A stretch of 64,000 nucleotides of DNA from NCBI RefSeq assembly GCF_003721565.1, contig NZ_RJJE01000017.1, positions 186,001 through 250,000 of the forward strand, given 5' to 3'. Below the pieces are notes generated by a model. That model was not told where the DNA came from. It saw nothing but the letters and a program-made list of their open reading frames with translations, and made no database searches. A program made the position numbers and the translations under genes. This document shows, in pieces, positions 8,311 to 17,682 of this stretch. Positions within the stretch are counted from its first letter, which is position 1. Every line of letters starts with the position of its first letter. The DNA is from Rufibacter immobilis. Its GTDB lineage: Bacteria; Bacteroidota; Bacteroidia; Cytophagales; Hymenobacteraceae.

Positions 8311-10476
8311 TTAGATGCCTGGGGCAAATTTGGGGTCTATCTTCATATACTCCTCCAGGGTGCCCGCAGGTTTCTCAAGCGCTTGGGGAATAGGTCTTTT
8401 GGAGAACGTCTGGAAATAGAGCAGACAAGCGTCTCGCCACCATCTGGCGTCTTTTTCCTGTATGGCCAGGTATTGCTTCACTTGCTGGTATCTTTCCTTG
8501 TCTACCTGCCCTTGCAGGGAGTCCCAGTCTTTCTGCATGGCCCGTACCGAGTCTACCCCTTCAGAGTACTTATAGCATAACTCGTCCCATAACGTTCTAC
8601 CCGACTTCATTTTCCAGTCCCAGGGCAGGTGGTGGAACCAGAGCAGCACGTCTTCTGGGCAGGTGGCGGGGTTTTGCAACAGCGCCTGTACTTCTGGGGC
8701 ATATTGGGAGAGGGCATTGCTGCCGGTGCGGGTGCGGTCAAATCCAATGCCTTTCTCATCGGCGCGGTGGTAGTAGACAGAGGTCCAGTCGGCGCGGGGT
8801 TTGTCTTTGATCCAGGGTCCTGGGCCATAGTGGTGGCTCCAGCCCATGAGGTGGTGTAATCCCAGAGGCGTCATATAATTCACCACGGCCTCCCGGGAGC
8901 CCATCATCATCTGCTTCACGGTAGAAACAAGGGTAGGGGAACCGGAGAAGGTCATTTTAATCCATTCATCGGCAATCGCTTCTGACGTAAGATTGTAGTC
9001 CCAGGCCAGACGGCCGAAGGTGTACCAGTTGGCTTGCCCGAAGGGATGGCTGGTCCAGTTGCGGTCATTGCCAATGTTGGCTACCCCGGCCATTCCTGAA
9101 TGGTAGTGGTTGTCTAAACTGCCGTCTACCACTTTGGCCACCGTTGAGCCTTTGCCTTTGGCGTAGGTGTCTGCCATGAGCGTCTCTTTGAACATGGGCG
9201 CCAGATAGGCCAGGTGCGTGCCCTGCCCCAGGTATTCCTGCGTGATCTGGAACTCCATCATGAGCGGAGTTTTGGGCATGGCCCCAAACAGCGGGTGGAA
9301 CGGCTCGCGCGGCTGGAAGTCAATGGCTCCGTTTTTCACTTGCACCATCACGTTGGGCAGGAATTTTCCGTCTAGTGGCTTGAATTCAGTATAAGCTTGT
9401 TTATGACGGTCATCGGGTACTTTATCATCATACACGAAGGCGCGCCACATCACCAGACCGCCTTTAGGGGCTAACGCCTCTGCCAGCATGTTGGCGCCAT
9501 CGGCGTGGGAACGGTTGTAGTTCTGCGGGCCCGGCTGACCCTCTGAATTTGCCTTCACCAGAAACCCGCCAAAATCCGGGATGTGACGGTAAATCTCCTC
9601 CACCTTGTTTTTCCACCAGGCTTTCACTTCCGGGTTCAGCGGATCGGCGGTTTTCAGTTTGCCTAATTCAATGGGCGAGCTGAAACGCGCGGTGAGGTAC
9701 ACCTTGATTCCGTAGGGCCTAAAAGTGTCAGCGAGGGCTTTTACTTTCTTAAGGTATTCTTCAGACAGTACCAGCGAGTTGGCGTTTACGTTGGTGAGTA
9801 CCGTGCCGTTAATCCCGATGGAGGCGTTGGCGCGGGCATAGTCCAGGTAGCGCTGGTCTATATAGTCTGGGAGCTTGTGCCAGTCCCAGATGGAAAAACC
9901 CGCGTATCCGCGCTCTACGGTGCGGTCCAGGTTGTCCCAGTGGTTTAAGATGCGGTGCTGGGTTTTGGGGCTGCTGCTGATGTCTAAATTGTTGATTCTC
10001 TGTTGGGTTTGCAGGAGGCGCAGCAAGTGAAAACTGCCATAGAGCGCGCCCACTTCTGTGTTGGCGGCCACAACGGTATAGTTCTTTCCGCCAGCCTTGC
10101 GGCTTAGGAGCAAATAACCGTCCTTGCCCACTGCTTTCAGTTTATCTTCCAGTCCCAAGCCTTTGAGTACCGGAGAGGTAGCGGGAGTGCCCACCAACAG
10201 CACATTCTTCTTTTCTGGGTTCTCTGCCGCGGAGAAGGGTTGCCCTAAAAGTCCGCTCAGGCCTGTAGACAGTTCATCTTCAATAATGGAAAGGGTAGGC
10301 GAGGAACCTTGCACCACGAGTTGCCCCAATGCTTTCTGGTATTCCTTTACCAAAGGCTTGTTCTGGAGGAGGTCATACCGTTGCCACAGCCGGTAACCAT
10401 CTTCGGCACGTGCCGCACCGGTAAACCATAAAAACAGGCATAGAAAAGAGAGAGGGGAAATGATCTTCTTGCGCAT
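8311..10476 (-). CDS. Alpha-glucuronidase, GH67
   Basis: This enzyme of about 721 residues removes (4-O-methyl)glucuronic acid from the non-reducing-end xylose of aldouronic acids. The GH67 landmarks are readable: YAGFSIWDWHKLPDYID, the Glu in VKANSEGQPGPQ, the Asp in NGAIDFQPREP and the Glu in MMEFQITQEYLG, matching the catalytic residues described for this family. The start is set at the ATG at 10476 (MRKKIISPL) because it opens a clean signal peptide ending GAARA; a longer frame adds 12 residues with no known role. It is probably periplasmic. It pairs in function with the GH115 enzymes, which act on internal glucuronate, and with uxaC/uxuA. SDR follows after 23 nt. Confidence 0.93.
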   Translation of the reverse strand: MRKKIISPLSFLCLFLWFTGAARAEDGYRLWQRYDLLQNKPLVKEYQKALGQLVVQGSSPTLSIIEDELSTGLSGLLGQPFSAAENPEKKNVLLVGTPATSPVLKGLGLEDKLKAVGKDGYLLLSRKAGGKNYTVVAANTEVGALYGSFHLLRLLQTQQRINNLDISSSPKTQHRILNHWDNLDRTVERGYAGFSIWDWHKLPDYIDQRYLDYARANASIGINGTVLTNVNANSLVLSEEYLKKVKALADTFRPYGIKVYLTARFSSPIELGKLKTADPLNPEVKAWWKNKVEEIYRHIPDFGGFLVKANSEGQPGPQNYNRSHADGANMLAEALAPKGGLVMWRAFVYDDKVPDDRHKQAYTEFKPLDGKFLPNVMVQVKNGAIDFQPREPFHPLFGAMPKTPLMMEFQITQEYLGQGTHLAYLAPMFKETLMADTYAKGKGSTVAKVVDGSLDNHYHSGMAGVANIGNDRNWTSHPFGQANWYTFGRLAWDYNLTSEAIADEWIKMTFSGSPTLVSTVKQMMMGSREAVVNYMTPLGLHHLMGWSHHYGPGPWIKDKPRADWTSVYYHRADEKGIGFDRTRTGSNALSQYAPEVQALLQNPATCPEDVLLWFHHLPWDWKMKSGRTLWDELCYKYSEGVDSVRAMQKDWDSLQGQVDKERYQQVKQYLAIQEKDARWWRDACLLYFQTFSKRPIPQALEKPAGTLEEYMKIDPKFAPGI

Positions 10477-10534
10477 GACAGGGGAACAACTCAGGTTCAA
10501 TAGATGAGACAAAACAATAGGTGCTGTATAGTTG

Positions 10535-10592
10535 CTTCGCTTTGCGTTTAGGGGCTGTTTTTCAAAAAACAGCCCCTAAACGCAAAGCGAAG
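10535..10592 (-). repeat. Class A palindromic element A5 with 11-bp private arms
   Basis: The core at 10546-10581 has a CA centre, with 11 more base pairs of perfect pairing (CTTCGCTTTGC and complement). It sits between the LacI stop (79 nt away) and the GH67 start. Confidence 0.92.
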
Positions 10593-10671
10593 AAGTATTC
10601 TCACAAGCAGAATGCCTACTGGCTTCACGCTATACCTTTGTAAGCATGATTTAATCTATATTGAAAAGGGC

Positions 10672-11724
10672 TTATAAATGAACCGCTTTCTTTTTCGCGT
10701 TGCTTTTACTCTTAAGGGAAGATTCCCGGATTATCAATTCTGAACGAAGGTTAATGGTGTTGCTAGGTACGTTGTCTCTGGAGCCATTCAACTGTAACAG
10801 CAATACCCGCAGGGCCACTTCCCCCATTTCCTGGCCCGGATAGTTGATGGTGGTCAGGTTAGGTTCAACCACCCGGGAGATGGCGTCATTGTTAAACCCT
10901 ATCACCGCTATGTCTCTAGGAATGGAAATGTTGGCTTTTTTCAACGCTTTGAGACAGCTAACGGCACAGGTGTCATTAGACACAAAAATACCGTCTGGTA
11001 ACGGGTCCATTTCCAGAATCTGTTGCGCAGCCAAGGTGCCCGCTTCCTCCGTCATTTTACTGATGATGACATTCTCCTCAGAGAATGGAAGATTATGGTC
11101 TATGAGCGCGTACTTAAAGCCCTTTAGGCGGTCTGCGTAAACATTCCTTTTAAGGTTACCGGTAATGTGTACAATGTTGGTGCAGCCCTGCTCAATTAAG
11201 TGCGAAGTGGCTTTATAGGCTGCCTGCAAATTGTCAATGACAATGCTGGTGCATTCTTTATGTTCGGCCACGCGGTCATAGAAGATCACCGGAATGCCTT
11301 TGCTCACGAAGTTCTCAAAATGTTCCAGCGTTTCCGTCTCAAAGGACAAGGATACCAATAATCCATCTACCCGGCTGTTGAACATGGTGTTGGCATTGGC
11401 GATCTCTTTCTGCAGCGTCTCCAGGGATTGGCTGATGATGAGGTTATAGCCCGCCTCATTGGCCACTTTCTCCATGCCGGCAATCACAGACGAATGGAAA
11501 GGACTATCCAGTCTGGGTACGATCAAGCCAATGGTGTTGGTGCGCTGGCGCCGGAGGTTACTGGCGAAAAGATTGGACCGATATCCCATTTGGGCAGCTG
11601 CCTCAGAGATTCGCTGTTTCGTCTTTTTATTCACCGCCGGATGGTCGTTCAACGCTCTGCTGATGGTGGTAGGAGACAGATCAAGTTCTCTCGCTATGTC
11701 ATAAATGGTAATGTCTTTCTCCAT
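10672..11724 (-). CDS. LacI family transcriptional regulator
   Basis: A 350-residue repressor with an N-terminal LacI helix-turn-helix (YDIARELDLSPTTISRALNDH) and a periplasmic-binding-protein-like sensor domain (TNTIGLIVPRLDSPFHSSV onward). Start is taken at the ATG at 11724 (MEKDITIYDI), the usual spacing to the helix-turn-helix, rather than the longer frame. Family members bind palindromes with a central CG and respond to sugars or sugar acids. It lies upstream of GH67-SDR-xylanase and divergent from SusC. A GAAATCGGTTTC near-palindrome 30 bp before its start is a probable operator. The inducer may be a glucuronate or xylan product; this is inference. Confidence 0.92.
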   Translation of the reverse strand: MEKDITIYDIARELDLSPTTISRALNDHPAVNKKTKQRISEAAAQMGYRSNLFASNLRRQRTNTIGLIVPRLDSPFHSSVIAGMEKVANEAGYNLIISQSLETLQKEIANANTMFNSRVDGLLVSLSFETETLEHFENFVSKGIPVIFYDRVAEHKECTSIVIDNLQAAYKATSHLIEQGCTNIVHITGNLKRNVYADRLKGFKYALIDHNLPFSEENVIISKMTEEAGTLAAQQILEMDPLPDGIFVSNDTCAVSCLKALKKANISIPRDIAVIGFNNDAISRVVEPNLTTINYPGQEMGEVALRVLLLQLNGSRDNVPSNTINLRSELIIRESSLKSKSNAKKKAVHL

Positions 11725-11754
11725 GCCGCAATGTTCGTTCTGTAACAAATATAT

Positions 11755-11766
11755 GAAATCGGTTTC
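11755..11766 (+). promoter_or_regulatory. Candidate LacI-type operator
   Basis: GAAATCGGTTTC is a near-perfect palindrome around a central CG, the usual form of LacI-family operators. It lies about 30 bp upstream of the LacI start and about 700 bp from susC. Related sites GAAATCGGTTGT (12021-12032) and GAAATCGGTGTC (32103-32114) lie in the other upstream regions of the xylan cluster. Confidence 0.5.
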
Positions 11767-11948
11767 AATAATTGCAATACTTGATAGGTTCTCTATTGTG
11801 ATATTGTTAAAGAATTTAATATCTGCACAAATAAGAAACAGGGTTGTTTTGCACTAATCTGTTCAAAAATTAGGGGTAATTAACTAAATGCTTCCTTTGA
11901 CTACTCCTTATAGATGTAAACTGCTTTTGATGTAGCCTAGTTGCAAAG

Positions 11949-11992
11949 TAAAAATAGGGGCATTTTGCATAATTCAAAAATAGGGGCTTTTG
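11949..11992 (+). promoter_or_regulatory. Direct repeats upstream of susC
   Basis: AAAAATAGGGGCATTTTG and AAAAATAGGGGCTTTTG are spaced 26 bp start to start; a related CAAAAATTAGGGG lies at 11864. Direct repeats at this spacing could bind an activator. The protein is unknown. Confidence 0.4.
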
Positions 11993-12020
11993 AGCTGCTG
12001 ATTTTTTTGAGAATATTTAT

Positions 12021-12032
12021 GAAATCGGTTGT
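12021..12032 (+). promoter_or_regulatory. Second GAAATCGGT operator-like site
   Basis: GAAATCGGTTGT shares the left half and centre of the site at 11755, and both are preceded by TAT. It is about 450 bp upstream of susC. Confidence 0.4.
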
Positions 12033-12472
12033 AATATTTGAAAATTATATTCAAGTTTGTAGAGCAAGAGCAGAGGGGAGAGCTGCTACAGCTCTTTCGT
12101 GGAGGGAAACAAAGGCAGAGAAAGCGGTCAAAGTCTCTGAAATGCCTGTCTTTTGGTCTCTTGCTGTCTCCTTTTATGGCTGGAGATAGGTGGTTAGATG
12201 AAGTTGTTTTGAAATACTGTGAAGAACTGGGTCCAGGAGATGGTTGCCGGGCTTTGTTGCGAATTTGTCAAAAATTGCTGTTTCCTACTGTTGTGAAGAT
12301 GGCTTGATAATGTAGTGCAAAGAGATGGAAAGCTGTAGTGCCAGCCTTTGTTGTATGGTGTAGGCTTCCCGTCTTTCATCAGGAATACATAAGAGTGAAT
12401 TACCAAAGCTTTAATTGATATAATTCTACATCCTAATCCTTACTAGCACCTTTAACTTAAAAACATTCATGT

Positions 12473-15400
12473 ATGAAAGGTAATCTTACCCAAAATCCCA
12501 GATCTACGATTTCGCTCCTCAGGAAATCGGAAATCATGAAAGTTGCTCTCTTGCTCTTTGCTGCCCTCCTGGTGAGTGTGCAGGTGTTTGCGCAGGGAGG
12601 GGTGACCGTAACCGGCCGAGTAACGGATAACACCGGGGCAGGCGTGCCCGGAGTGACCGTGATGTTGAAAGGTACCACCACTGCCGCACCAACTGATGTG
12701 GAAGGAAACTACTCCATTTCAGTTCCGGCTCCCACTGGTACTTTGGTCTATTCTTTTATTGGCTATGTAACCCAGGAAGTACCCATCAACAACAGAACTT
12801 CCATTAATGTGACGCTGGCCACTGACCAACAGACCATTGATGAAGTAGTGGTAGTAGGGTACGGTGTTCAGAGGGCAGAAGCGGTGACAGGTTCAGTTGC
12901 TTCCATTAGTGGAGAAGCATTAAATGAGGTTCCGTCTGCGAATATCTCTCAAGCCTTGCAAGGCCGTTTGCCAGGTGTAGAACTGACACAAACCTCTTCA
13001 CAACCTGGTGCTGCTATGCAAATTAGGATTCGGGGAACGCGTTCGCTGACTGCTAGTAATGACCCACTGGTAGTTTTGGATGGAATTCCTTATCCAGGAT
13101 CTATTGGTGATATAAATCCTAATGATATTCAGAGTGTTGATATCTTAAAGGATGCCTCGGCAACCGCTATTTATGGTTCTCGCGGTGCGAATGGTGTTAT
13201 TCTGGTTACAACTAAAGGGGGTAAGGCAGGGCAAAAACCTCAGGTTAGCTACAACAGTTATGTTGGTGCAAGAACTGTTTTTTCCAAATTTCCCATGATG
13301 AATGGGCAAGAATTTGCTGCTTTACGTGAATATGCGAATCGATATGATAACGGTGTGGATGAGTCTTATGAAGTAAATACAGATTGGCAAGACTTGTTTT
13401 ACAAAACCGGAATCACAACTAGCCATGACCTAGGGGTTTCTGGTGGCACTGAGCAGGGGCGCTACAACTTTAGTGTAGGTTATTATGAAGATGAGGGTGT
13501 GATTCCTACGCAGCAATATACGCGGTACTCCATGCGCGGTAGCATTGACCAAGGAGTAGGTAAATTGTTTCGCTTCGGCTTCTCTACCTACAATAACTAC
13601 AACGTGACGGAGGGTTCAAACATAGGTTTGTATGGAATTCTAAGTGCGTCTCCCATTGTCAATCCATATAATTCTGATGGCACATTGAAAAGAGTTGTCA
13701 ATACCGGAGGTGATGGCGATGTATGGGTGAATACTAGAGATGTAGTTGAGGGGCTAAAAGATAGATGGCTTAGCCAGACTAGAGCGTTCGGGACATACAA
13801 CACGCTATTCGGTGAAATGAAGATTCCAGGAGTGGAGGGCTTAAAACTACGCACTAATCTAGGTGTCAATTACCGCCAAAGTCAGGGTGGGGCATTCACG
13901 GGAGAGGGAGTGAACAGTACCACTGATGATACCCCTTCGTCTGCTTCTTTAAGTAACCAGGTTACAACTGACTGGACCATTGAGAACCTGCTCACATATG
14001 ACCGTACCTTTGCTGAGAAGCATAATGTGAATGTAGTAGCGTTATATTCCGCCTCAGATAACCAATTTAACCGTTCTCGCATAGCAGGAAGAGGAATTCC
14101 CAATGAAGACTTTCAATTCTACAATATTGGAACCGCTACCGAAGAACTTACCGTTGCCCCTAATGATCAGCTATATTCAAAGAGTGGCTTGATGTCTTGG
14201 ATGGGACGCGTGATGTACTCCTATGATGATCGTTACTTACTGAGTGTTACCTTGCGCTCAGATGGCTCCTCAAGGCTGGCTCCTGGTTACAAATGGCATA
14301 CTTATCCGGCTGTTTCTGTGGGATGGAATATTGCCAAAGAATCCTTTATGGAGAATGTGAAGCCTATTAATATGTTAAAACTGCGTGCGGGCTATGGTAA
14401 GACCTCTAATCAGGCTGTTGAGCCCTACGCTACCCTAGGTTTATTATCCACCAGACCTTACAATTTTGGTCCCACAGACTATCAGACTGGTTTCTATGTA
14501 TCTGAACTACCTAATGCTAGCTTAGGATGGGAATTCTCTGAAACTTGGAATTTTGGGTTGGACTTTGCTCTCCTTAACCATCGTCTATCAGGTTCGGTTG
14601 AATACTATGTAACTGATACAAAGGATATTCTATTAAGAGTTGGTTTGCCTGCTACATCGGGTGTGGGAAGCGTTGTACAAAATATTGGTCAAACCCAAAA
14701 CAAAGGTGTAGAACTCTCCCTTAACGGTGTGATTCTGGACAACCTTAACGGTTGGACATGGGAAGCCGGTGTTAATATGTATGCCAACCGCAATAAACTG
14801 GTGGCGCTTGCTTCAGGAGCGCAAAGGGATGAAGGCAACTGGTGGTTTGTAGGCCATCCTATTAATGTGATCTACGACTTTGAGAAAATAGGACTATGGC
14901 AAGAGGATGATCCATATAGAAACATTTTGGAACCGATTACGGGTAACAATGATCCTAATCAAACAATAGGTTCAATAAAAGTAAGATATACCGGAGGTTA
15001 CAACCCCGACGGCACACCTGTAAGAGCAATTGGACCAGATGATCGGCAAATTATAGATGTAAACCCTAACTTTCAGGGAGGCTTTAACACCCGTGTAGCT
15101 TATAAAGGTTTTGACCTTAGCGCTGTAGGTGTTTTTCAAAATGGTGGAATCCTTAATAGTACGCTCTATGGTTCTTCGGGCTATTTGAACATGTTATCTG
15201 GCCGCCGGGGGAATGTTAAAGTGGACTATTGGACGCCAGAGAACACCGACGCCAAGTATCCAAGACCCGGTCAATATATAAGTGGCGATAACCCAAAATA
15301 TGGAAGTACCCTTGGTTACTTTGATGCCTCTTATCTGAAGATACGTACCATCTCACTTGGCTACAACTTTGATAACAACAACTGGTTGAAAAACGCTGGT

Positions 15401-15613
15401 GTTAACAGATTGCGGCTTTACGTAACAGCACAGAATCCGTTTGTGCTATTCTCACCCTATCACAAAGAAACAGGGATGGACCCTGAAACCAACTCTTATG
15501 GCAACGAAAATGCGGCAGTACCACTGTCTGAAAACCTGCGCCGGATACTGACGATAGGAACTAATGCACCTGCCACGCGAACTTACTTGGTTGGTTTGAA
15601 TGTCACTTTTTAA
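12473..15613 (+). CDS. susC: SusC/RagA family TonB-linked outer membrane protein
   Basis: A 1046-residue transporter for oligosaccharides. After the signal sequence comes a carboxypeptidase-D-like regulatory domain (VTVTGRVTDNTGAGVPGVTV, about residues 43-120), then the TonB box and plug start (EVVVVGYGVQRAEAVTGSV), the plug with GANGVILVTTK, and a long barrel ending LVGLNVTF. The start may be the ATG at 12473, which gives a long charged leader as in many SusC proteins, or the ATG at 12536 (MKVALLLFAALL), which gives an ordinary signal peptide. SusD follows immediately. Its base composition looks AT-richer than the enzyme genes around it. It is likely specific for xylo- or glucuronoxylo-oligosaccharides by context. 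Confidence 0.95.
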   Translation: MKGNLTQNPRSTISLLRKSEIMKVALLLFAALLVSVQVFAQGGVTVTGRVTDNTGAGVPGVTVMLKGTTTAAPTDVEGNYSISVPAPTGTLVYSFIGYVTQEVPINNRTSINVTLATDQQTIDEVVVVGYGVQRAEAVTGSVASISGEALNEVPSANISQALQGRLPGVELTQTSSQPGAAMQIRIRGTRSLTASNDPLVVLDGIPYPGSIGDINPNDIQSVDILKDASATAIYGSRGANGVILVTTKGGKAGQKPQVSYNSYVGARTVFSKFPMMNGQEFAALREYANRYDNGVDESYEVNTDWQDLFYKTGITTSHDLGVSGGTEQGRYNFSVGYYEDEGVIPTQQYTRYSMRGSIDQGVGKLFRFGFSTYNNYNVTEGSNIGLYGILSASPIVNPYNSDGTLKRVVNTGGDGDVWVNTRDVVEGLKDRWLSQTRAFGTYNTLFGEMKIPGVEGLKLRTNLGVNYRQSQGGAFTGEGVNSTTDDTPSSASLSNQVTTDWTIENLLTYDRTFAEKHNVNVVALYSASDNQFNRSRIAGRGIPNEDFQFYNIGTATEELTVAPNDQLYSKSGLMSWMGRVMYSYDDRYLLSVTLRSDGSSRLAPGYKWHTYPAVSVGWNIAKESFMENVKPINMLKLRAGYGKTSNQAVEPYATLGLLSTRPYNFGPTDYQTGFYVSELPNASLGWEFSETWNFGLDFALLNHRLSGSVEYYVTDTKDILLRVGLPATSGVGSVVQNIGQTQNKGVELSLNGVILDNLNGWTWEAGVNMYANRNKLVALASGAQRDEGNWWFVGHPINVIYDFEKIGLWQEDDPYRNILEPITGNNDPNQTIGSIKVRYTGGYNPDGTPVRAIGPDDRQIIDVNPNFQGGFNTRVAYKGFDLSAVGVFQNGGILNSTLYGSSGYLNMLSGRRGNVKVDYWTPENTDAKYPRPGQYISGDNPKYGSTLGYFDASYLKIRTISLGYNFDNNNWLKNAGVNRLRLYVTAQNPFVLFSPYHKETGMDPETNSYGNENAAVPLSENLRRILTIGTNAPATRTYLVGLNVTF

Positions 15614-15623
15614 AAAGAAACAA

Positions 15624-17576
15624 ATGAAACGTAGTAATATAAAATCAATCATTGGAACAGCCATGTTGGCTGTATTCCTGGGAGGGTGCTCTGATATTTT
15701 AGAAGAACAGCCACGTGGCAGGTACGAACCCAGCTTTTTTCAAACAGAGCGTGGTGTCTATGGCGGATTAACGTCTATGTATGCCCATCTTCGTTATATA
15801 TATGGACAGGCCTACTATTATAATACCACTGAGACCGGCACTGATGAGGTAACACATGGGCAACAAGCAGACGAAAACTTTAGGGTTATGGATCTTTCAG
15901 GTCTTGGACCGATTACTCCATCTAATAGCCGTGCTGATGCCTTGTGGGGAGCTGCATTTCTTAACATAAACACTGCTAGCGGTATCATTGAGAATGCAGC
16001 CCTAGTAGGAACCATCTCACCAGCATTAGTTGCCGAAGCCAGATTCTTCCGCGCCTTTGATTACTTTCAACTGGTGCAAACCTTTGGTGGAGTGCCTTTG
16101 GATTTGGGTGCAGGAGAACTTAAGTTCAACACAAACCCAGTGAGAACCTCTGTGCGCAACACAGTACCTGAGGTCTACACCAAAGCCATTTTTCCAGATT
16201 TGCTGACCGCAGTAAATGATTTGCCCTCAAGCCCACGTGTTACTGGTGGTGCAACCAAAACGCTTGCACGTCTCTATTTGGCAAAAGCTTATTTGACCTA
16301 TGCATGGTGGTTGGAAAACCCCAATAACATCCCTACTTACCCAGAAACTCCTCGTACAGATCCAGATGGACATAATGCTCAGTGGTATTTTCAGCAGGCG
16401 TATGATGTAGCCACAGCAGGTATTGAGAATCCAGGTCCATTCCGTCTACAGGAAACTTTCTATGACGTAAATCTTGGTTCCAATGACCGCAATAGTGAGA
16501 TTCTGTTGTATGCTGACCATACTGAGACAAGTGAATTTTATAATGCATCTAGTCTTAGTTATGCCAATGGCGGTGCCCCTGATAACTTTGCTGGTTGGAT
16601 GATGCAGTGGAATTATACTGAGATTAGAAGTAGTTCTTCCAATACAACATGGACAGCAGTAAGTTCTGTTCAAAGAGAAGCTGTACAGTCGCTTGGACGC
16701 CCTTGGACTCGTATGGCACCTACTATTGGAGCCATTAAAAACACCTTTTCTGATAAAACAAATGACTCGCGCTATGATGGTACCTTTGTAACTGTTTACC
16801 GCGGCAACTGGCCTAAAGGTGGTGTTACTAATACAACCTTGTACAATGCCAACTTTTTGCCCGTTCAACCAGGTGATGCTATACTTACTTTCTTGAATGA
16901 TGAACCAGCAACTTCCATTACTTATCCATTAGGTGCAGGAAATAGCGGTGTAGGAGCAGGAGTTTTGCCTGGAAGAGCCGATTTTGTGGTCTCGCCGAAT
17001 GGCATTAGTAGGATTATGTATCCAGGCCTTTGGAAACTTGGTGTCTACCGTACAGATAACGGGACTGGTTTGGGGCAGCCTAATGCTGCCAGTACACGCC
17101 CTTTTAACATAGCCAAATTTTCAGAACTTTACTTTATAGCTGCCGAAGCCGCTGTGAAGGGTGCAACAACGGTGGCTAATAAAAGTGCTGTAGACTTGAT
17201 CAATGTAATCAGGGCTCGTGCTGGGAAATGGCGCTGGGACAACAACGGAAATGTGGCAAAAGTGGTAGATAATAGTGCCGCTATGATTGCAGCCACGCCA
17301 GCGACTATTGATATTAACTATATCTTGGCAGAACGTTCGCGTGAGTATTATGGTGAGGGCTACCGATGGTACGATTTGATTCGTACACAAAAATGGAATG
17401 AACTAGCTTCTACTTACCAAATTAGTGGTGCAAATAAAGGCGACCATACACCCCAGACAGTAACGCGTACCATTCTACCATATCATTATTTGCGTCCTAT
17501 CCCACAAGGTCAGATTGATGCTTTGGATATTTCTGCAGCAGAAAAAACAGCGTATCAGAATCCAGGGTATTTATAG
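15624..17576 (+). CDS. susD: SusD/RagB family surface glycan-binding lipoprotein
   Basis: About 650 residues. The start is set at the ATG at 15624 (MKRSNIKSIIG), 10 nt after the susC stop; an earlier frame overlaps susC. The lipobox is FLGGC, so the mature protein starts at Cys and is exposed on the cell surface. The TPR-like SusD fold is indicated by VAEARFFRAFDYFQLVQTFGGVPL, LARLYLAKAYLTYAWW, FSELYFIAAEAAVKG, and the C-terminal block INYILAERSREYYGEGYRWYDLIRT shortly before the PQGQIDALD end. It caps the SusC barrel and delivers glycan. A strong terminator follows, so the downstream enzymes may depend on read-through or a separate promoter. Confidence 0.95.
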   Translation: MKRSNIKSIIGTAMLAVFLGGCSDILEEQPRGRYEPSFFQTERGVYGGLTSMYAHLRYIYGQAYYYNTTETGTDEVTHGQQADENFRVMDLSGLGPITPSNSRADALWGAAFLNINTASGIIENAALVGTISPALVAEARFFRAFDYFQLVQTFGGVPLDLGAGELKFNTNPVRTSVRNTVPEVYTKAIFPDLLTAVNDLPSSPRVTGGATKTLARLYLAKAYLTYAWWLENPNNIPTYPETPRTDPDGHNAQWYFQQAYDVATAGIENPGPFRLQETFYDVNLGSNDRNSEILLYADHTETSEFYNASSLSYANGGAPDNFAGWMMQWNYTEIRSSSSNTTWTAVSSVQREAVQSLGRPWTRMAPTIGAIKNTFSDKTNDSRYDGTFVTVYRGNWPKGGVTNTTLYNANFLPVQPGDAILTFLNDEPATSITYPLGAGNSGVGAGVLPGRADFVVSPNGISRIMYPGLWKLGVYRTDNGTGLGQPNAASTRPFNIAKFSELYFIAAEAAVKGATTVANKSAVDLINVIRARAGKWRWDNNGNVAKVVDNSAAMIAATPATIDINYILAERSREYYGEGYRWYDLIRTQKWNELASTYQISGANKGDHTPQTVTRTILPYHYLRPIPQGQIDALDISAAEKTAYQNPGYL

Positions 17577-17588
17577 TTCTTATTAATG

Positions 17589-17641
17589 ATCGTTTAAAAG
17601 AAATGGCTGCCTAATCTAAGCAGCCATTTCTTTTAAACGAT
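17589..17641 (+). terminator. Strong terminator after susD
   Basis: A perfect 22-bp stem (ATCGTTTAAAAGAAATGGCT plus GC, and its complement) with a loop of about 9 nt. The outer arms supply A/T tracts. It lies 12 nt after the susD stop and 41 bp before the GH115 start. Confidence 0.8.
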
Positions 17642-17682
17642 AAAACCGACCATCAATAAGAATTAAGAATAACTATTTAAAT

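Larger units (their letters stand above)
11767..12472. other. Long AT-rich control region upstream of susC
   Basis: About 700 bp without a convincing gene. It holds a second operator-like site and three copies of an (A)AAAATAGGGG-type motif at about 11864-11876, 11949-11960 and 11975-11986. Short open frames here lack coding character. Confidence 0.55.

Noticed and set aside
11941-12406. Several short open frames in the susC upstream region
   Set aside because: No coding pattern, no plausible start context, and they overlap regulatory-looking repeats.
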